This document shows, piece by piece, positions 46,143 through 55,956 of a stretch of 64,000 nucleotides of DNA (its first letter is position 1; each line of letters begins with the position of its first letter). The translations under genes were made by a program, and so were the position numbers. Below the pieces are notes generated by a model that had not been told where the DNA came from, did no database searches, and saw only the letters and a list, made by a program, of their open reading frames with translations. Source of the DNA: Bacteroidales bacterium (GTDB lineage Bacteria > Bacteroidota > Bacteroidia > Bacteroidales > P3); NCBI GenBank assembly GCA_017962665.1, contig JAGCUU010000016.1, positions 62,001 through 126,000 on the forward strand. Direction: 5' to 3'.

Positions 46143-47129
46143 TTAACCTTTATTACGGATTCTTCCAAACATCCATTGGATGTGTTGTAACTTGAAAAAG
46201 TGTAGAATAAGTGAAAATACAACAAGATAGGCTGTAAATACAATCAACTCAAATGCAACGTTTGAAATAAGTTTTTCGTTGTGCTGTAAATAACCTTCCG
46301 CTATGGTAATAATTATCATATGTGTGCACAAAAACTCCATGGCGTGTTTTTGAAAAAATCTTAAAGGGGCTACGCATATAAATGGGATGAATTTGAACAA
46401 AACGTTTATTAATATGCATCCAGCCAAAGCCCAAGGAATTGCGATGACAAAAGGTTTGAATCTTCCAAACATAAAATCAATGTTTGTATGAATGAAATAA
46501 AAGCCAGAATAGATAACAATGCATACAATTACTACGATACGATTATATTGTAGCTCTTTAAATAGATGCCCCAATGAGTAAAACAATAGACCTAAAGGAA
46601 TGTTGTATGCCCAAAGTGGTCGCAATCCAAGATATTTATTAAAGAATAGCCAGGCAAATGATATAACTGCAATTATGGCGGGATTCAGATGTGTTTTATG
46701 TGTCTTATTAATCAGAAAGATCAGAGAGTATACTATTTGAACCAAATATAACGACGTAAGAAACCACATTGGACCAATACCTCTGAATGCTCCCACCACA
46801 TATAAATAATCTATTTCGTTTGAGAAAGTTGTCTCAGGCCGTTTTGCAATCAGATAACATACAAAACCAATTAGGGAGAAAATCAAAGCAGGAATCACAA
46901 GTCGTTTTAATCCGAGAAGCAATACTTCTTTTATTTTTCTGTCTTTATAAAACATTCCTGACTTGAAGAAAAACCAGGCCATAAAGAAGGCAAATGTGTG
47001 CAGAAGAGGATAATAATAAGGAGTGTCTTGTATTATTGATCCACACAAATGATAAAACATCATATGTAGAATCATCAGTCCGTGTGCACAATCAATATGG
47101 TTTTGCCTTTTTTCGGTTAGTGCTGTCAT
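46143..47129 (-). CDS. Acyltransferase 3 family protein, paralogue 2
   Basis: 328 aa, about ten TM helices. NHIDCAHGLMILHMMFYHL at the start and FFFKSGMFYKDRKIKEVL are shared almost word for word with paralogue 1 at 43341-44297. It lies 36 nt upstream of the LTA-synthase-like gene and 3 nt after the DUF5672 gene, so it is part of the same transcript. Confidence 0.87.
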   Translation of the reverse strand: MTALTEKRQNHIDCAHGLMILHMMFYHLCGSIIQDTPYYYPLLHTFAFFMAWFFFKSGMFYKDRKIKEVLLLGLKRLVIPALIFSLIGFVCYLIAKRPETTFSNEIDYLYVVGAFRGIGPMWFLTSLYLVQIVYSLIFLINKTHKTHLNPAIIAVISFAWLFFNKYLGLRPLWAYNIPLGLLFYSLGHLFKELQYNRIVVIVCIVIYSGFYFIHTNIDFMFGRFKPFVIAIPWALAGCILINVLFKFIPFICVAPLRFFQKHAMEFLCTHMIIITIAEGYLQHNEKLISNVAFELIVFTAYLVVFSLILHFFKLQHIQWMFGRIRNKG

Positions 47130-47132
47130 ATA

Positions 47133-47939
47133 CTATACAGGGATAGTTATGTGGTTTACCCAAAAAGTGTTGTATTCATATTTCCTCCATGCGTGGCAAC
47201 CGAAAGGGAGTTGTCCTGTTGCTGAATACAAATAGGATGGCTGTTTTTCGAATGCAAAATGGCAGGCCTCTTCTGAGGACGGCATATTTGCTTTCAGTTT
47301 TGTATTTGCAAGAAAGATACTTAAAAAAATATCTTCATACAGTGTTTCATCTTTTTTGTAGTAAGAAATAGTATTTTGGTAACCAAGAGAATAGAAAATA
47401 CTGTAAGTTTTGTTTTTTAAGGTTGGTTTTAGATTCAGTTGTTTCGCTTTTCGAACTGGGCCTCGATGGCTTAAAACATCAATAAAATGCTGAACACGAC
47501 GCAAAGAAAAACCGCCATTTCCAACGCCGGCAAACACCAATTCTCCTTTTTCGTTCTCCTCAATCCATGGTGCACCGATATAGTCATAACTTTTTTCGCA
47601 CCATTCATCCAGCTCATCACGGAATACCCATGCATCGAGCTGATAGATGAGCATATACTCATAATTGGCAAAACGTTTATAAAACGATTTGTCCAGCATC
47701 AAGAGATTGTATCCTTTTATGCCATCAAAGAAACGTGCGGAAAAACGCTCTATAAAGCAAGTCGCCCCGTTGTCAGATAGTGTTTTTGTATATACTGCAA
47801 CATTCAACCCTTGTGGACAAACTATACAAATCGGATGACTCTTGAGAACCGATGCACATTGTCGCAAAGACATTTGCTCGTCAACGGTAAGAGTTTCTTT
47901 GTGAACTGGTATTACAACGACATTTTTATTACCACACAT
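47133..47939 (-). CDS. DUF5672 putative glycosyltransferase
   Basis: 268 aa, cytoplasmic. It starts NVVVIPVHKETLTVDEQMSLRQC. MLIYQLDAWVFRDELDEWC followed by YDYIGAPWIEEN and VGNGGFSLRRVQHF are the hallmark segments of DUF5672, a GT-A-like family common in Bacteroidota polysaccharide loci; QLD is the likely DxD-equivalent. The donor sugar is unknown. The 188-nt gap upstream, toward hipA, has ATTCGTG and CACGAATTGCACGAA words. Confidence 0.82.
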   Translation of the reverse strand: MCGNKNVVVIPVHKETLTVDEQMSLRQCASVLKSHPICIVCPQGLNVAVYTKTLSDNGATCFIERFSARFFDGIKGYNLLMLDKSFYKRFANYEYMLIYQLDAWVFRDELDEWCEKSYDYIGAPWIEENEKGELVFAGVGNGGFSLRRVQHFIDVLSHRGPVRKAKQLNLKPTLKNKTYSIFYSLGYQNTISYYKKDETLYEDIFLSIFLANTKLKANMPSSEEACHFAFEKQPSYLYSATGQLPFGCHAWRKYEYNTFWVNHITIPV

Positions 47940-48127
47940 TTCTTTTGTTACGGATATTATTTGAACACTGAATAATTCGTGTGCATTCGAGTGATTAGTG
48001 TTCGATTATTACAGACCCTAATGATATAAATCTTATCCGTTAAATCAGAGACATCCGTGTTTTTTTAAAACACGAATTGCACGAATCAAACGAATAGTTA
48101 TACATCATACCTCTCACTTCAAACATC

Positions 48128-49222
48128 TTACTTTGAATCAACGTTGACAATGCCCCTCATATCTTCTAGTGTTTTTTTCGCTTTTCGTTCATCTAATCCG
48201 CTCTTTATGGCCACTTGGACAATGTCTTTCTCGGTAGGATTGATATTGCTGTTTATCGTAGTAGTGTGATAGCCATTAAAACCGTTGCTCGGCAGTAAGT
48301 CATAAGCAGGGCTCATTTGCCAAGAATTATCTATATAGATGAACGAGAAGTTTTTGGCGTGATCATCTTTGTTCCCGATAAGGTAATTGAAAACCATCAG
48401 TCGAAACATTCTCCACACTTCACTTTCTTTCGATGTCAGGATACGTGTAAGTTGCATTAACTGCAAATAATCAAGAGAAGGTGTTCTATAGTCTGCACCG
48501 AGAAGACCTGCGGCTGATATTGTGTGGAAGCGAGTGCCGTCTTCACTACGGTCAAAACGCTTTACGCCAAAGAACCTTTCTTCGAAAAGTTTGGTTTCAG
48601 GCATTTCAACTCCACATTTTTTTGCGAGAAGTGAATAGTTGTATTCTTTTATACCAAGATTTGGATCATCGTATTTCGCAGGGAATTTTACTAACCACTC
48701 ACAATCATTGAACTTTACAAATATTTTCGGTCTGGCACCTCCAGGAGAGCCTCCACGTTTCCACAATTCTTCGATTGATGTATTGTCGTTTTTTTCAGAT
48801 GAAAGAAGTTTATTGATTTCCGATTCTATACTGAGAAAATCAACCTTTTCATTAGAGTATGAGGATGAATAGTCTGGTTGAAACGTTAGGGCCCCTCTGC
48901 CGTTTGAGCCAACGAAAGCCAGAAGTTCAAGTATTGATACTGAATTGGGATTGTATCCCTTACTCCTTATCAGTCTGTCTAAAAGCAACATTCCCCATCC
49001 GTCGGGTAGTGAGTCGTCAAAGACACCAAAATTTCCGTTAAAAGGAGAACGTTTAGCAAGGAATACACCTTTTTGCAATGGCAATTCAAAAGGGGAAATG
49101 GAAAATCCGTTTTTCAGCCATCCGTTATCGTATTGAAAAGCGCAGATGGAGTCTTTAGTTAAGGCCAATTGTCCTACAATACTATTGCCGGTGGAGACTA
49201 TTATTTTCTCAATGCTATTCAT
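48128..49222 (-). CDS. hipA: HipA-like serine/threonine kinase toxin
   Basis: 364 aa. The N-terminal HipA_N region (to about 110) has FGVFDDSLPDGWGMLLLDRL. The phosphorylated loop and kinase core begin at WKRGGSPGGARPKIFV. ATP-binding Lys is in CEWLVKFPAKYDD, the catalytic Asp in NYLIGNKDDHAKNFSFIY, and the metal-binding Asp in SPAYDLLPS. HipA kinases phosphorylate tRNA synthetases or other targets and cause growth arrest until countered by HipB. It is shorter than E. coli HipA (440 aa) but complete. Its start overlaps the antitoxin gene by 8 nt. It sits inside the polysaccharide locus, between glycosyltransferase blocks. Confidence 0.92.
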   Translation of the reverse strand: MNSIEKIIVSTGNSIVGQLALTKDSICAFQYDNGWLKNGFSISPFELPLQKGVFLAKRSPFNGNFGVFDDSLPDGWGMLLLDRLIRSKGYNPNSVSILELLAFVGSNGRGALTFQPDYSSSYSNEKVDFLSIESEINKLLSSEKNDNTSIEELWKRGGSPGGARPKIFVKFNDCEWLVKFPAKYDDPNLGIKEYNYSLLAKKCGVEMPETKLFEERFFGVKRFDRSEDGTRFHTISAAGLLGADYRTPSLDYLQLMQLTRILTSKESEVWRMFRLMVFNYLIGNKDDHAKNFSFIYIDNSWQMSPAYDLLPSNGFNGYHTTTINSNINPTEKDIVQVAIKSGLDERKAKKTLEDMRGIVNVDSK

Positions 49223-49553
49223 TTTTTTTCCCCCTCTTTCGAATAGTAGTCTTTGATGTATTTACCACGTCGTCAATGCTGTTGTATATGGGTTCGGAGA
49301 ACAATGTGTCAAAATCTTTGTGCTTGTTCATTGCCAGAGCGATACGAGCAAGGGTGTCGAGGGCAATCTCTCCAGTGCGTTCAAAACGTCTGTAAGTGGA
49401 TATATTGATATCTGCCAGTTTGCATAGTCCTACTTGAGTGAGATTCATCTCAAGCCGACGTTGTCTTACTCGTTTTGCGATTGACAAACAAACATCCTTA
49501 GATGTTGGCGGTGTAAGTGATAATATTTTATCAATAGAATCCATTTTACGCAT
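49215..49553 (-). CDS. hipB: HipB-like HTH antitoxin
   Basis: 112 aa from ATG 49553; a TTG codon directly before it is the only further start. A Cro/C1-type helix-turn-helix spans about 20-75 (QRRLEMNLTQVGLCKLADIN, STYRRFERTGEIALDTLARI). The basic C-terminus TTIRKRGKKNE may reach into the DNA groove. It should bind and inhibit HipA and repress the pair from the upstream inverted repeat. Confidence 0.88.
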   Translation of the reverse strand: MRKMDSIDKILSLTPPTSKDVCLSIAKRVRQRRLEMNLTQVGLCKLADINISTYRRFERTGEIALDTLARIALAMNKHKDFDTLFSEPIYNSIDDVVNTSKTTIRKRGKKNE

Positions 49554-49576
49554 CAACTAATTATATATTGTTATTT

Positions 49577-49640
49577 AATAACGTATCATAACTGAAAATA
49601 TTATATTTTTTCTTTTAACTATTACGAGTAATACGTTATT
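49577..49640. promoter_or_regulatory. Inverted repeat upstream of hipBA, likely operator
   Basis: AATAACGTAT (49577-49586) and its exact reverse complement ATACGTTATT (49631-49640) lie 44 nt apart in the 177-nt spacer before hipB. The arms are suited to two HipB dimers looping over the promoter. No clear TAnnTTTG box is seen between them. Confidence 0.55.
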
Positions 49641-49730
49641 GCTTGCAAGATTATATTATTGGGGGCAATTAACTAATTCGTGTACATCCGTTAGATTCGT
49701 GTTCGAAAGCAAAAAATGGTTTATTCAGCT

Positions 49731-51371
49731 TTACCTGTAATTAGAGAACGAAGGGATAATCCTTTTGTCCTGGATTATTTTGTCGTGGTATTTAAGGCAA
49801 AGAGGATGGAATATGGCACCCAGAATACGTTGCCATGGAATGGGATAACCATTTTCCTGTCCCATTGGGTCGATAGCGGGATGTTTCTTTAATTCTTCAT
49901 AGAAATAGTCGAGGCGTTTGTTTTGTTCGGTAAACCATTCATCTGTGAACTTTGTTTGAGGTCTGCAAATGTAGGCACAATTACCCGCCAAGAGAGGCCA
50001 ACGTTTTTTTACCTCTTTTCTAATGACAGGCTCTGCAACGTCAATATAGGCAGAACACTCTTCGTTCAGTTCTTGATAACCTAATATGTATTTGTCTGAA
50101 TTGTTTAACTTCTCAAAGCATTCCAACCAAGAACTGTTTATGGCTTTAATATCGCAATAACCGCCACCATAGAAGTGCATAAAATAGCATCTAAGATAAT
50201 CTGCTTTATGAACAAAGGATAAATATTGAAATGCCGGATGAAGTGGGTGATCTGGTAAGATGTAGTCTGATAGGTTGTCTGGTGTAATCAGTTTTACAGG
50301 CACACCGGCGTTTTGACAGATTGAATCATAGCATTGTTTACGATTCTCCGACATCTCGTTTGTACCTGTCCAAAAACAATAAATCACCTTTTCGACAGGT
50401 TTCGAACAATTTGCATCGTCAGAGTTGGAATTATAAGAAAGGAACGTATCTGTAAACCTATTGTCATTGAAATGGTAGGGTAGAAGACGGTAGCGGATGT
50501 TTTTGAGGTGTTCTTTTGTTTTGTTCAATAAGTTGCCGATCCAACGGGTATGCCATTTGATGAATTTCCATGGATGTATAATGGCGTTGCCGATGCGATA
50601 TGGCTTGGATGCAATAGCTCTTTCGCGAGAGTTGACGATAGTCTCTTGGAATAGTTTGTAACTGTATTTTTCGGGATTCAAACCACGTCGAATGCAGGCC
50701 TGATGATATACAACAATGTTCCAATATAGGCAAATGTAATTGTCAGCTCCGTGACTGACAGATTTGTCGGAAATGCGATAGTTGTATAAAAACTTATCCA
50801 AGACTACCCATTTGCCAACTTCCTCCATAAGTAGAAGCAATTCTTGATCGTCACCGTATGGATTGTTTTTGTTCAAACCTTGAGTCTGTTTGTAAAAAGA
50901 TGTTTTGAAAGAGACAAATGCCTCTGGTTGAAAATCACCGTTGGTTAAATAGCTCTCACTGTTGGGGATCTGAAGTAATCTGCTCTCGTACTGAATATTC
51001 ATCTTCTCATCACATAGGTAATGACGTGATGAGACGATAGCAACATTTGGATTATCATGATGCGCTTTTACCATACACTCCAATGCCTCAGGCAACAACA
51101 TGTCGTCAGCATCAAGAAACCCGAACAAATCGCCATTGCATTCCTCGATCAGACGCCATTTTGCATATGTGCATCCACGATTCTTGTTGTTGTAGAAGAT
51201 GTGTATTCTATCATCATTTTCGTATTTTCGATAAATATCAGCCGAATTATCAGTAGACGCATCATCAACAATGATTATCTCCCAGTCGTTATATGTTTGG
51301 GCAAAAACACTGTCGATGGCCTCTTGAAGATATTGGCCGTTGTTATAGTTGGCAATTAGTACGGAAAACAT
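49731..51371 (-). CDS. Two-domain glycosyltransferase (GT2 plus GT32-like)
   Basis: 546 aa. The N-terminal GT2 domain (1-300) has FSVLIANYNNGQYLQEAIDS, IIIVDDASTDNSADIYRKY and LFGFLDADDMLLPEAL (DxD). The C-terminal domain (about 330-546) is of capsular polysaccharide synthesis/GT32 type with VIYCFWTGTNEMSENRKQC and HKADYLRCYFMHFYGGGYC (Gly-Gly plus CDIK in place of the usual DxD region). Two catalytic domains suggest it adds two sugars in turn. It is the last of the block of glycosyltransferases next to hipBA. Confidence 0.88.
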   Translation of the reverse strand: MFSVLIANYNNGQYLQEAIDSVFAQTYNDWEIIIVDDASTDNSADIYRKYENDDRIHIFYNNKNRGCTYAKWRLIEECNGDLFGFLDADDMLLPEALECMVKAHHDNPNVAIVSSRHYLCDEKMNIQYESRLLQIPNSESYLTNGDFQPEAFVSFKTSFYKQTQGLNKNNPYGDDQELLLLMEEVGKWVVLDKFLYNYRISDKSVSHGADNYICLYWNIVVYHQACIRRGLNPEKYSYKLFQETIVNSRERAIASKPYRIGNAIIHPWKFIKWHTRWIGNLLNKTKEHLKNIRYRLLPYHFNDNRFTDTFLSYNSNSDDANCSKPVEKVIYCFWTGTNEMSENRKQCYDSICQNAGVPVKLITPDNLSDYILPDHPLHPAFQYLSFVHKADYLRCYFMHFYGGGYCDIKAINSSWLECFEKLNNSDKYILGYQELNEECSAYIDVAEPVIRKEVKKRWPLLAGNCAYICRPQTKFTDEWFTEQNKRLDYFYEELKKHPAIDPMGQENGYPIPWQRILGAIFHPLCLKYHDKIIQDKRIIPSFSNYR

Positions 51372-51433
51372 TTACTCGGAATTCAAATAGAGGAAAAAAT
51401 ATGGAAAATAGAAAGAAATGTCAAAAAAACATA

Positions 51434-52339
51434 TTATTCTGATTTTGTCCATCCAGGATAATATTTGTAGTGGACTCCAAGTTTACCCAACCAAGCGTCT
51501 TTCATCGCAGTTTTATATATTTCCAATTTTTCAGGTTCATTTTTTAATTCATTCAATTGTCTTCTGGACCAAGCGATGGCAGCTAAAGGATGATGCTTTT
51601 TCAACATATAAAGTTCATTTCTGTAACTGTAATAATCTTTCCAAGATATTTCGTTTGTAATGCGAGTATTGTTGTCATCGTGATAAATCTTTAATTCCGG
51701 TACACAGATTATTTTTCCTTGTTTTTTTAATCGAATACTGTGTTCTGTGTCGTCGGAGTGAATAAAGAATTCGGGATTAACCAGTCCAGCCTTTAAAAGA
51801 GTATTTTTTTTTAAAAAACACCCCACATAAGATAGAAAATCTATTTCAAACCATTCTTGTTCATAGTCTTCCAAATTAGAACGAGTTCTTTCATAAAACA
51901 ATCCTTTGATAAGGTGATAACGACTTCGGTGAGTGGCATCAATTGTTCCATCAATTCTAAGAACAGTAGAACAAATAGCCGAAATAGTGTCCGTTTTGTG
52001 ATTTGTTACAAATTGTTCGAATTTTTCGATCAAGTCTGGAGTAGGGTATGCATCATCATCGGCAAGCATTATCCAATCGGGATTGAGACTGAGTGCGAAT
52101 TTTTGACCTTTATAAAAGCCACCAGAGCCACCTACATTTTTGTCAAGATGTAGAATATGTTTAGAATACGATGTCTGTTTCTCTCGCCATTCGTTTAGAT
52201 ATTCCTTTGTGCCATCATTGCTGTTATTGTTTACAACAATAATATTGCGTGGCTTGACAGTTAGGCTGTCATAACAGTCAAGAGCTTTTTTTAGTTTTTG
52301 CAACCGATTGAATGTGACTATAACAATATCAATGGTCAT
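51434..52339 (-). CDS. GT2 glycosyltransferase (GlfT2/rhamnosyltransferase-like)
   Basis: 301 aa. IDIVIVTFNRLQKLKKALDC, IIVVNNNSNDGTKEYL, DKNVGGSGGFYKGQKFAL and WIMLADDDAYPTPDLI (DDD metal site) place it in the GT2 group with the N-[VL]-GG-[SA]-GGF signature seen in galactofuranosyl- and rhamnosyltransferases. HSDDTEHSIRLKKQGK is the acceptor/catalytic-base area. It is related to the next gene upstream (52343-53200) and lies 3 nt from it. Confidence 0.9.
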   Translation of the reverse strand: MTIDIVIVTFNRLQKLKKALDCYDSLTVKPRNIIVVNNNSNDGTKEYLNEWREKQTSYSKHILHLDKNVGGSGGFYKGQKFALSLNPDWIMLADDDAYPTPDLIEKFEQFVTNHKTDTISAICSTVLRIDGTIDATHRSRYHLIKGLFYERTRSNLEDYEQEWFEIDFLSYVGCFLKKNTLLKAGLVNPEFFIHSDDTEHSIRLKKQGKIICVPELKIYHDDNNTRITNEISWKDYYSYRNELYMLKKHHPLAAIAWSRRQLNELKNEPEKLEIYKTAMKDAWLGKLGVHYKYYPGWTKSE

Positions 52340-52342
52340 AAT

Positions 52343-53200
52343 CTATTTGTAATTGTTATTTACTCCCTTATTGTAATAATATAAGAATTTTAAAAGTTCT
52401 CCAAAATGGAGTGTACGCACAAAAAATAAGGAATAATGACGTACGTCCTTGCATAATCGAGGATAAGCCCTGAGATATGTTTTGTTGATATATCCTAAAT
52501 TTCTGTAATAATATTTTGATAATTGTTTTGGTTTTGTAAGTATTTTTTTGTTTATCCATCCCGGCCAAACTGTTTTCCATATTCCTTTTTCTTCTGGATG
52601 ATAATGAATGGCATTTGTAACAGTTGTTGGGGTATATCCTGCTTTTTTTATCCTTAGTTTATATTCTTTTTCATCTCCCCAAATGAACATCTCTTTTTTA
52701 ATAAAACCAACTTGTTCTATGACGGTACGATGAATCAATGTACCGTTGAAAGGATGAATATCACCTTCCCATATTTCATAGGCTTGATAGTATGCAATGG
52801 GATGCCCTTTGTAAAAAGCCATCATCGTGGGATCGTTTATGGAGGCTACAAGAGCATTTAAAAACAGCCTGCCGCTTTTTTTCGAATAATTTAGAAGTGT
52901 TTTCAACTGGTTTTTATCGGCGATGCCGTCGTCATCCATCATCCATATCCATTCATAACCATTGTCATACATGTATTTTTGACCACTGTAAAAACCGCCA
53001 GCTCCGCCGAGATTATCTTGATTTATTGTTATGACATCGGAAAGGCCCTCAAGATATTCCTTTGTTCCATCTGTACTGCCATTGTTCACAACAATGATGT
53101 CTAAAGATTGAATACTTTGTTCTTTAACGCTATTAATGCATAGTTTTAAGTCCGAAAGTCGATTGTGAGTAACTATTACAGCAGCAACTTTTTTTTCCAT
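52343..53200 (-). CDS. GT2 glycosyltransferase (GlfT2/rhamnosyltransferase-like)
   Basis: 285 aa. It shares the same special motif as its neighbour, QDNLGGAGGFYSGQKYMYD and WIWMMDDDGIADKNQL, with IIVVNNGSTDGTKEYL for nucleotide binding and IWGDEKEYKLRIKKAGY as the base region. It is a probable tandem duplicate of 51434-52339 that has diverged to a different acceptor. It is cytoplasmic. Confidence 0.9.
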   Translation of the reverse strand: MEKKVAAVIVTHNRLSDLKLCINSVKEQSIQSLDIIVVNNGSTDGTKEYLEGLSDVITINQDNLGGAGGFYSGQKYMYDNGYEWIWMMDDDGIADKNQLKTLLNYSKKSGRLFLNALVASINDPTMMAFYKGHPIAYYQAYEIWEGDIHPFNGTLIHRTVIEQVGFIKKEMFIWGDEKEYKLRIKKAGYTPTTVTNAIHYHPEEKGIWKTVWPGWINKKILTKPKQLSKYYYRNLGYINKTYLRAYPRLCKDVRHYSLFFVRTLHFGELLKFLYYYNKGVNNNYK

Positions 53201-53237
53201 AATAGAATAAATAATTATTACTCAATTGAGTTTTAAT

Positions 53238-54920
53238 CTATAATGATTCTCTATAATTAATATATTTTAGTATTATTGAATGTGTCCATTTGGGAAGATT
53301 GTAAAAAATAGTTGCTCTACTCCAGCATGTATCGTTACCTTTGGTACAAATCAAACTGAACAATGATTCCTTTTTTAGATATGGGAGTAAAATGTTATTG
53401 TCTTTTTGATAGCAATTCAACAGAGATTCGGTGTATTCTTTTGATGGGTAGTATGCAAAGAAACTGAATGTTGGAATTGCTAATTCGTGAAGTATTTTAT
53501 AAGAATATGGTAAAAGACCAAGATTTATGTATATTTTTGCGTAATATTTCAAGATTTCCGTATGATAAGATTGCATTTCTTCAGTGTTTTGCTGAACACT
53601 GTCTTCGTTTTCGACAATGTAAGAGAAAACAGGGGTGACTGTGCCGTCATTAAGTTCATATCCAACAGTTCTTCTTCCGTTGTTTGATGAGAACACATTT
53701 TCAAGGATAGTAACAATCTTTTTGTTCTTGAATATTGGAGTGAAAAAATGATTGTTTTGAACATATTCTTCACGAATGGCACCTGTGTAAGTCGACTCAT
53801 TTGTATAGAATGGACTATAGAATTTTATTAAAAAGAATCCATAAGCTTCATTATATCCAAAATCTGCTAATAATTCATTTATTTTTGAGAAAGATGTTCC
53901 TCCGGCTGCACTATCGATAATGGCAGCATAATAACTTTTTGAAGCCAACCCCTCCTGCTCAAAATATTTTATAATAATATCCGGTTTGCTGTCTGATATG
54001 GATTTGCGAGATACTCTTAGATATTTTATTTCTATTTCAGGGTATTTATGATTTATTTCTTTTGCAACCTGATACATCTGATATGTGTCGCGTGCGCAAA
54101 AGAAAAGTTTTTTTATCCCTTTTTGACGTGCTGATTCGAAAACATATCCGACAAATGATACATACAATGGGGCTATGATATCAAGTAAGAGTTTTTTACG
54201 AGGATGTTCCGTCAGATTGAAAAATAATGATCTAGAAATACCAGCAACTAGTTGCTGGTACTTAAGTATTGTAACACCACCAGTTTCAATCCATTTTTTT
54301 TCGTATGTACTATACTCGTGGTTTATTTTTACAGTTTTGATTCCTAATTTATGTGGGACTTTAATATCGCATTGTTTATTGTCTCCATAATGAGTCCAGT
54401 CTTTGTATGCGATTTTTTCATTGTTGTGTATGTATTCAAATATTTCACCATTATATTTTGATGCTCCAATATCACATGAAACAAACACTTTGTCGCCAGA
54501 ATTGTATATCCCATTTGTTTCTAATATATCCGTTATAATATCGGTGGGTAAATACATATCAGAAATGAAAAAGATGTGATTTCCTTTTTTTCTTAACGAA
54601 TCAATCAATTGTTTGGTTTTGTAGGCAGGAACAATTACCTCTCTTTCTAAAGCTATTTCTTTTTCTAAAATTTCAGATTTCGGGATGATATAAGGATTGT
54701 CATACGAAAAACAATCATAGATGTCATAAATATTTGTTTTATTATTGTTGATATAAGATTTATATTCAGCATTTTTTCTGGCAATAATAAAACCTTGTCG
54801 CTCATTTTCAGAGACAGGCTGATTAAAAACACGCAAAGAAAGAATGTCAAAAAAATTTTCAGGAGTTCCGCAAGTGCGTAACAAACAGGTGTCAAATATG
54901 TCAAAGGAATGATATTTCAT
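53238..54920 (-). CDS. HAD-superfamily protein of polysaccharide loci (COG5610-like)
   Basis: 560 aa from ATG 54920 (MKYHSFDIFDTCLLRTCG). The frame is open ten codons further, but the HAD motif 1 DIFDTCL normally lies at the very start. Motif 2 is FFISDMYLPTD, and motifs 3/4 are KYNGEIFEYI and WTHYGDNKQCDIKVPHKLG. The rest (about 230-560) has KLFFCARDTYQMYQVA and IIDSAAGGTSFSKINELL and looks like a second catalytic or binding domain. Such proteins occur widely in O-antigen/capsule clusters but their reaction is not known. Confidence 0.83.
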   Translation of the reverse strand: MKYHSFDIFDTCLLRTCGTPENFFDILSLRVFNQPVSENERQGFIIARKNAEYKSYINNNKTNIYDIYDCFSYDNPYIIPKSEILEKEIALEREVIVPAYKTKQLIDSLRKKGNHIFFISDMYLPTDIITDILETNGIYNSGDKVFVSCDIGASKYNGEIFEYIHNNEKIAYKDWTHYGDNKQCDIKVPHKLGIKTVKINHEYSTYEKKWIETGGVTILKYQQLVAGISRSLFFNLTEHPRKKLLLDIIAPLYVSFVGYVFESARQKGIKKLFFCARDTYQMYQVAKEINHKYPEIEIKYLRVSRKSISDSKPDIIIKYFEQEGLASKSYYAAIIDSAAGGTSFSKINELLADFGYNEAYGFFLIKFYSPFYTNESTYTGAIREEYVQNNHFFTPIFKNKKIVTILENVFSSNNGRRTVGYELNDGTVTPVFSYIVENEDSVQQNTEEMQSYHTEILKYYAKIYINLGLLPYSYKILHELAIPTFSFFAYYPSKEYTESLLNCYQKDNNILLPYLKKESLFSLICTKGNDTCWSRATIFYNLPKWTHSIILKYINYRESL

Positions 54921-54965
54921 AAGATGTTGTAATAAAATACAATAATTCAAGCTAAACCAATGATG

Positions 54966-55808
54966 TTATTTGCTACGTATTTTTTCTATTTTATTTAATA
55001 ACCCGCTTAATAATATTATTGTTTTAGTTGTACAATTCATAATATATTTACACGATTTGTGGCTTTTGGTAAGTTTATCTATTTCCAAATACTTATTTCG
55101 CAATACCAAGTCATCTTTTACTTTTTTTACATCAAGAATATAAGAAGGGATGTTTTTTTCGGCAAATGAGAATAATATTTTATTATGTTCATCAATATGC
55201 ATTTGGGTCACATTGGAACTCATCCCGTTAAAATCATAATAAGATATAAATTGATTTATATGTTCGAATGTTTTCCCTTCAAAAAGGAAATCCAAACAGA
55301 GAGCCCAATCTGCATATATTTTCAACGATTCGTCAAATTTATGGGCTTGGAATAGCTCTCTTTTGGAGAAAGAAGCTTGATGATTGATGAAGTTGTTAAT
55401 AAAAAAATAGAAATCAATGTTTTGAGGAAATTTAACTATCTTTTCTCCCTTGCTTGTTACGTGAACAACATTTCCATATAGTATATCACCATAGTGTTGA
55501 GTATTAAAACATTTTTTTAGTGTGTCATTTTCATACAGCCAATCCCCACTGTTCAAGAATTGCAACCATTCGCCAGAGGCATGAGCGATGCCCTTGTTCA
55601 TAGCGTAATAAATACCTTTGTCTGGCTCGCTACACCAATAGGCAAAGCGGTCGGCATATTGTTCAATCAATTCTTTGCTGCCATCGGTGGAGCCACCGTC
55701 AATAACAATCCACTCGTAGTCAGTGAAAGTCTGAGCAACCACACTATCGATGGTACGTTTTAGACCATCAAGATTGTTGAGGTTTACGGTTATTATGGAG
55801 AGTTTCAT
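54966..55808 (-). CDS. GT2 family glycosyltransferase (WcaA-like)
   Basis: 280 aa. KLSIITVNLNNLDGLKRTI, WIVIDGGSTDGSKELIEQY, WCSEPDKGIYYAMNKGI and WLQFLNSGDWLYENDTL (the S-G-D form of the metal site) are the standard motifs of this GT2 subgroup. NHQASFSKRELFQAHKFDE is the acceptor loop. It is cytoplasmic. Confidence 0.92.
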   Translation of the reverse strand: MKLSIITVNLNNLDGLKRTIDSVVAQTFTDYEWIVIDGGSTDGSKELIEQYADRFAYWCSEPDKGIYYAMNKGIAHASGEWLQFLNSGDWLYENDTLKKCFNTQHYGDILYGNVVHVTSKGEKIVKFPQNIDFYFFINNFINHQASFSKRELFQAHKFDESLKIYADWALCLDFLFEGKTFEHINQFISYYDFNGMSSNVTQMHIDEHNKILFSFAEKNIPSYILDVKKVKDDLVLRNKYLEIDKLTKSHKSCKYIMNCTTKTIILLSGLLNKIEKIRSK

Positions 55809-55956
55809 CGTTTCTGTTTGTCGTTTATATCAATGCTATTCCTTCGAATTTCTTTGGTTCTAGTCACGACCTATCCAAGGTGTTTGCATATTAAGAGTAT
55901 GTTTGTACGAGTCTGGAGTAAGGTAATAGTATGGGTAGAGTATGCTTACATTATGC
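55809..55956. repeat. AGAGTATG-type word repeats
   Basis: AGAGTATG/TTAAGAGTATG-like words recur four times (near 55894, 55935, 55968 and in the degenerate TAGTATGGG) in the gap between two glycosyltransferase genes. The last copy enters the 3' end of 55957-57102. Confidence 0.6.
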
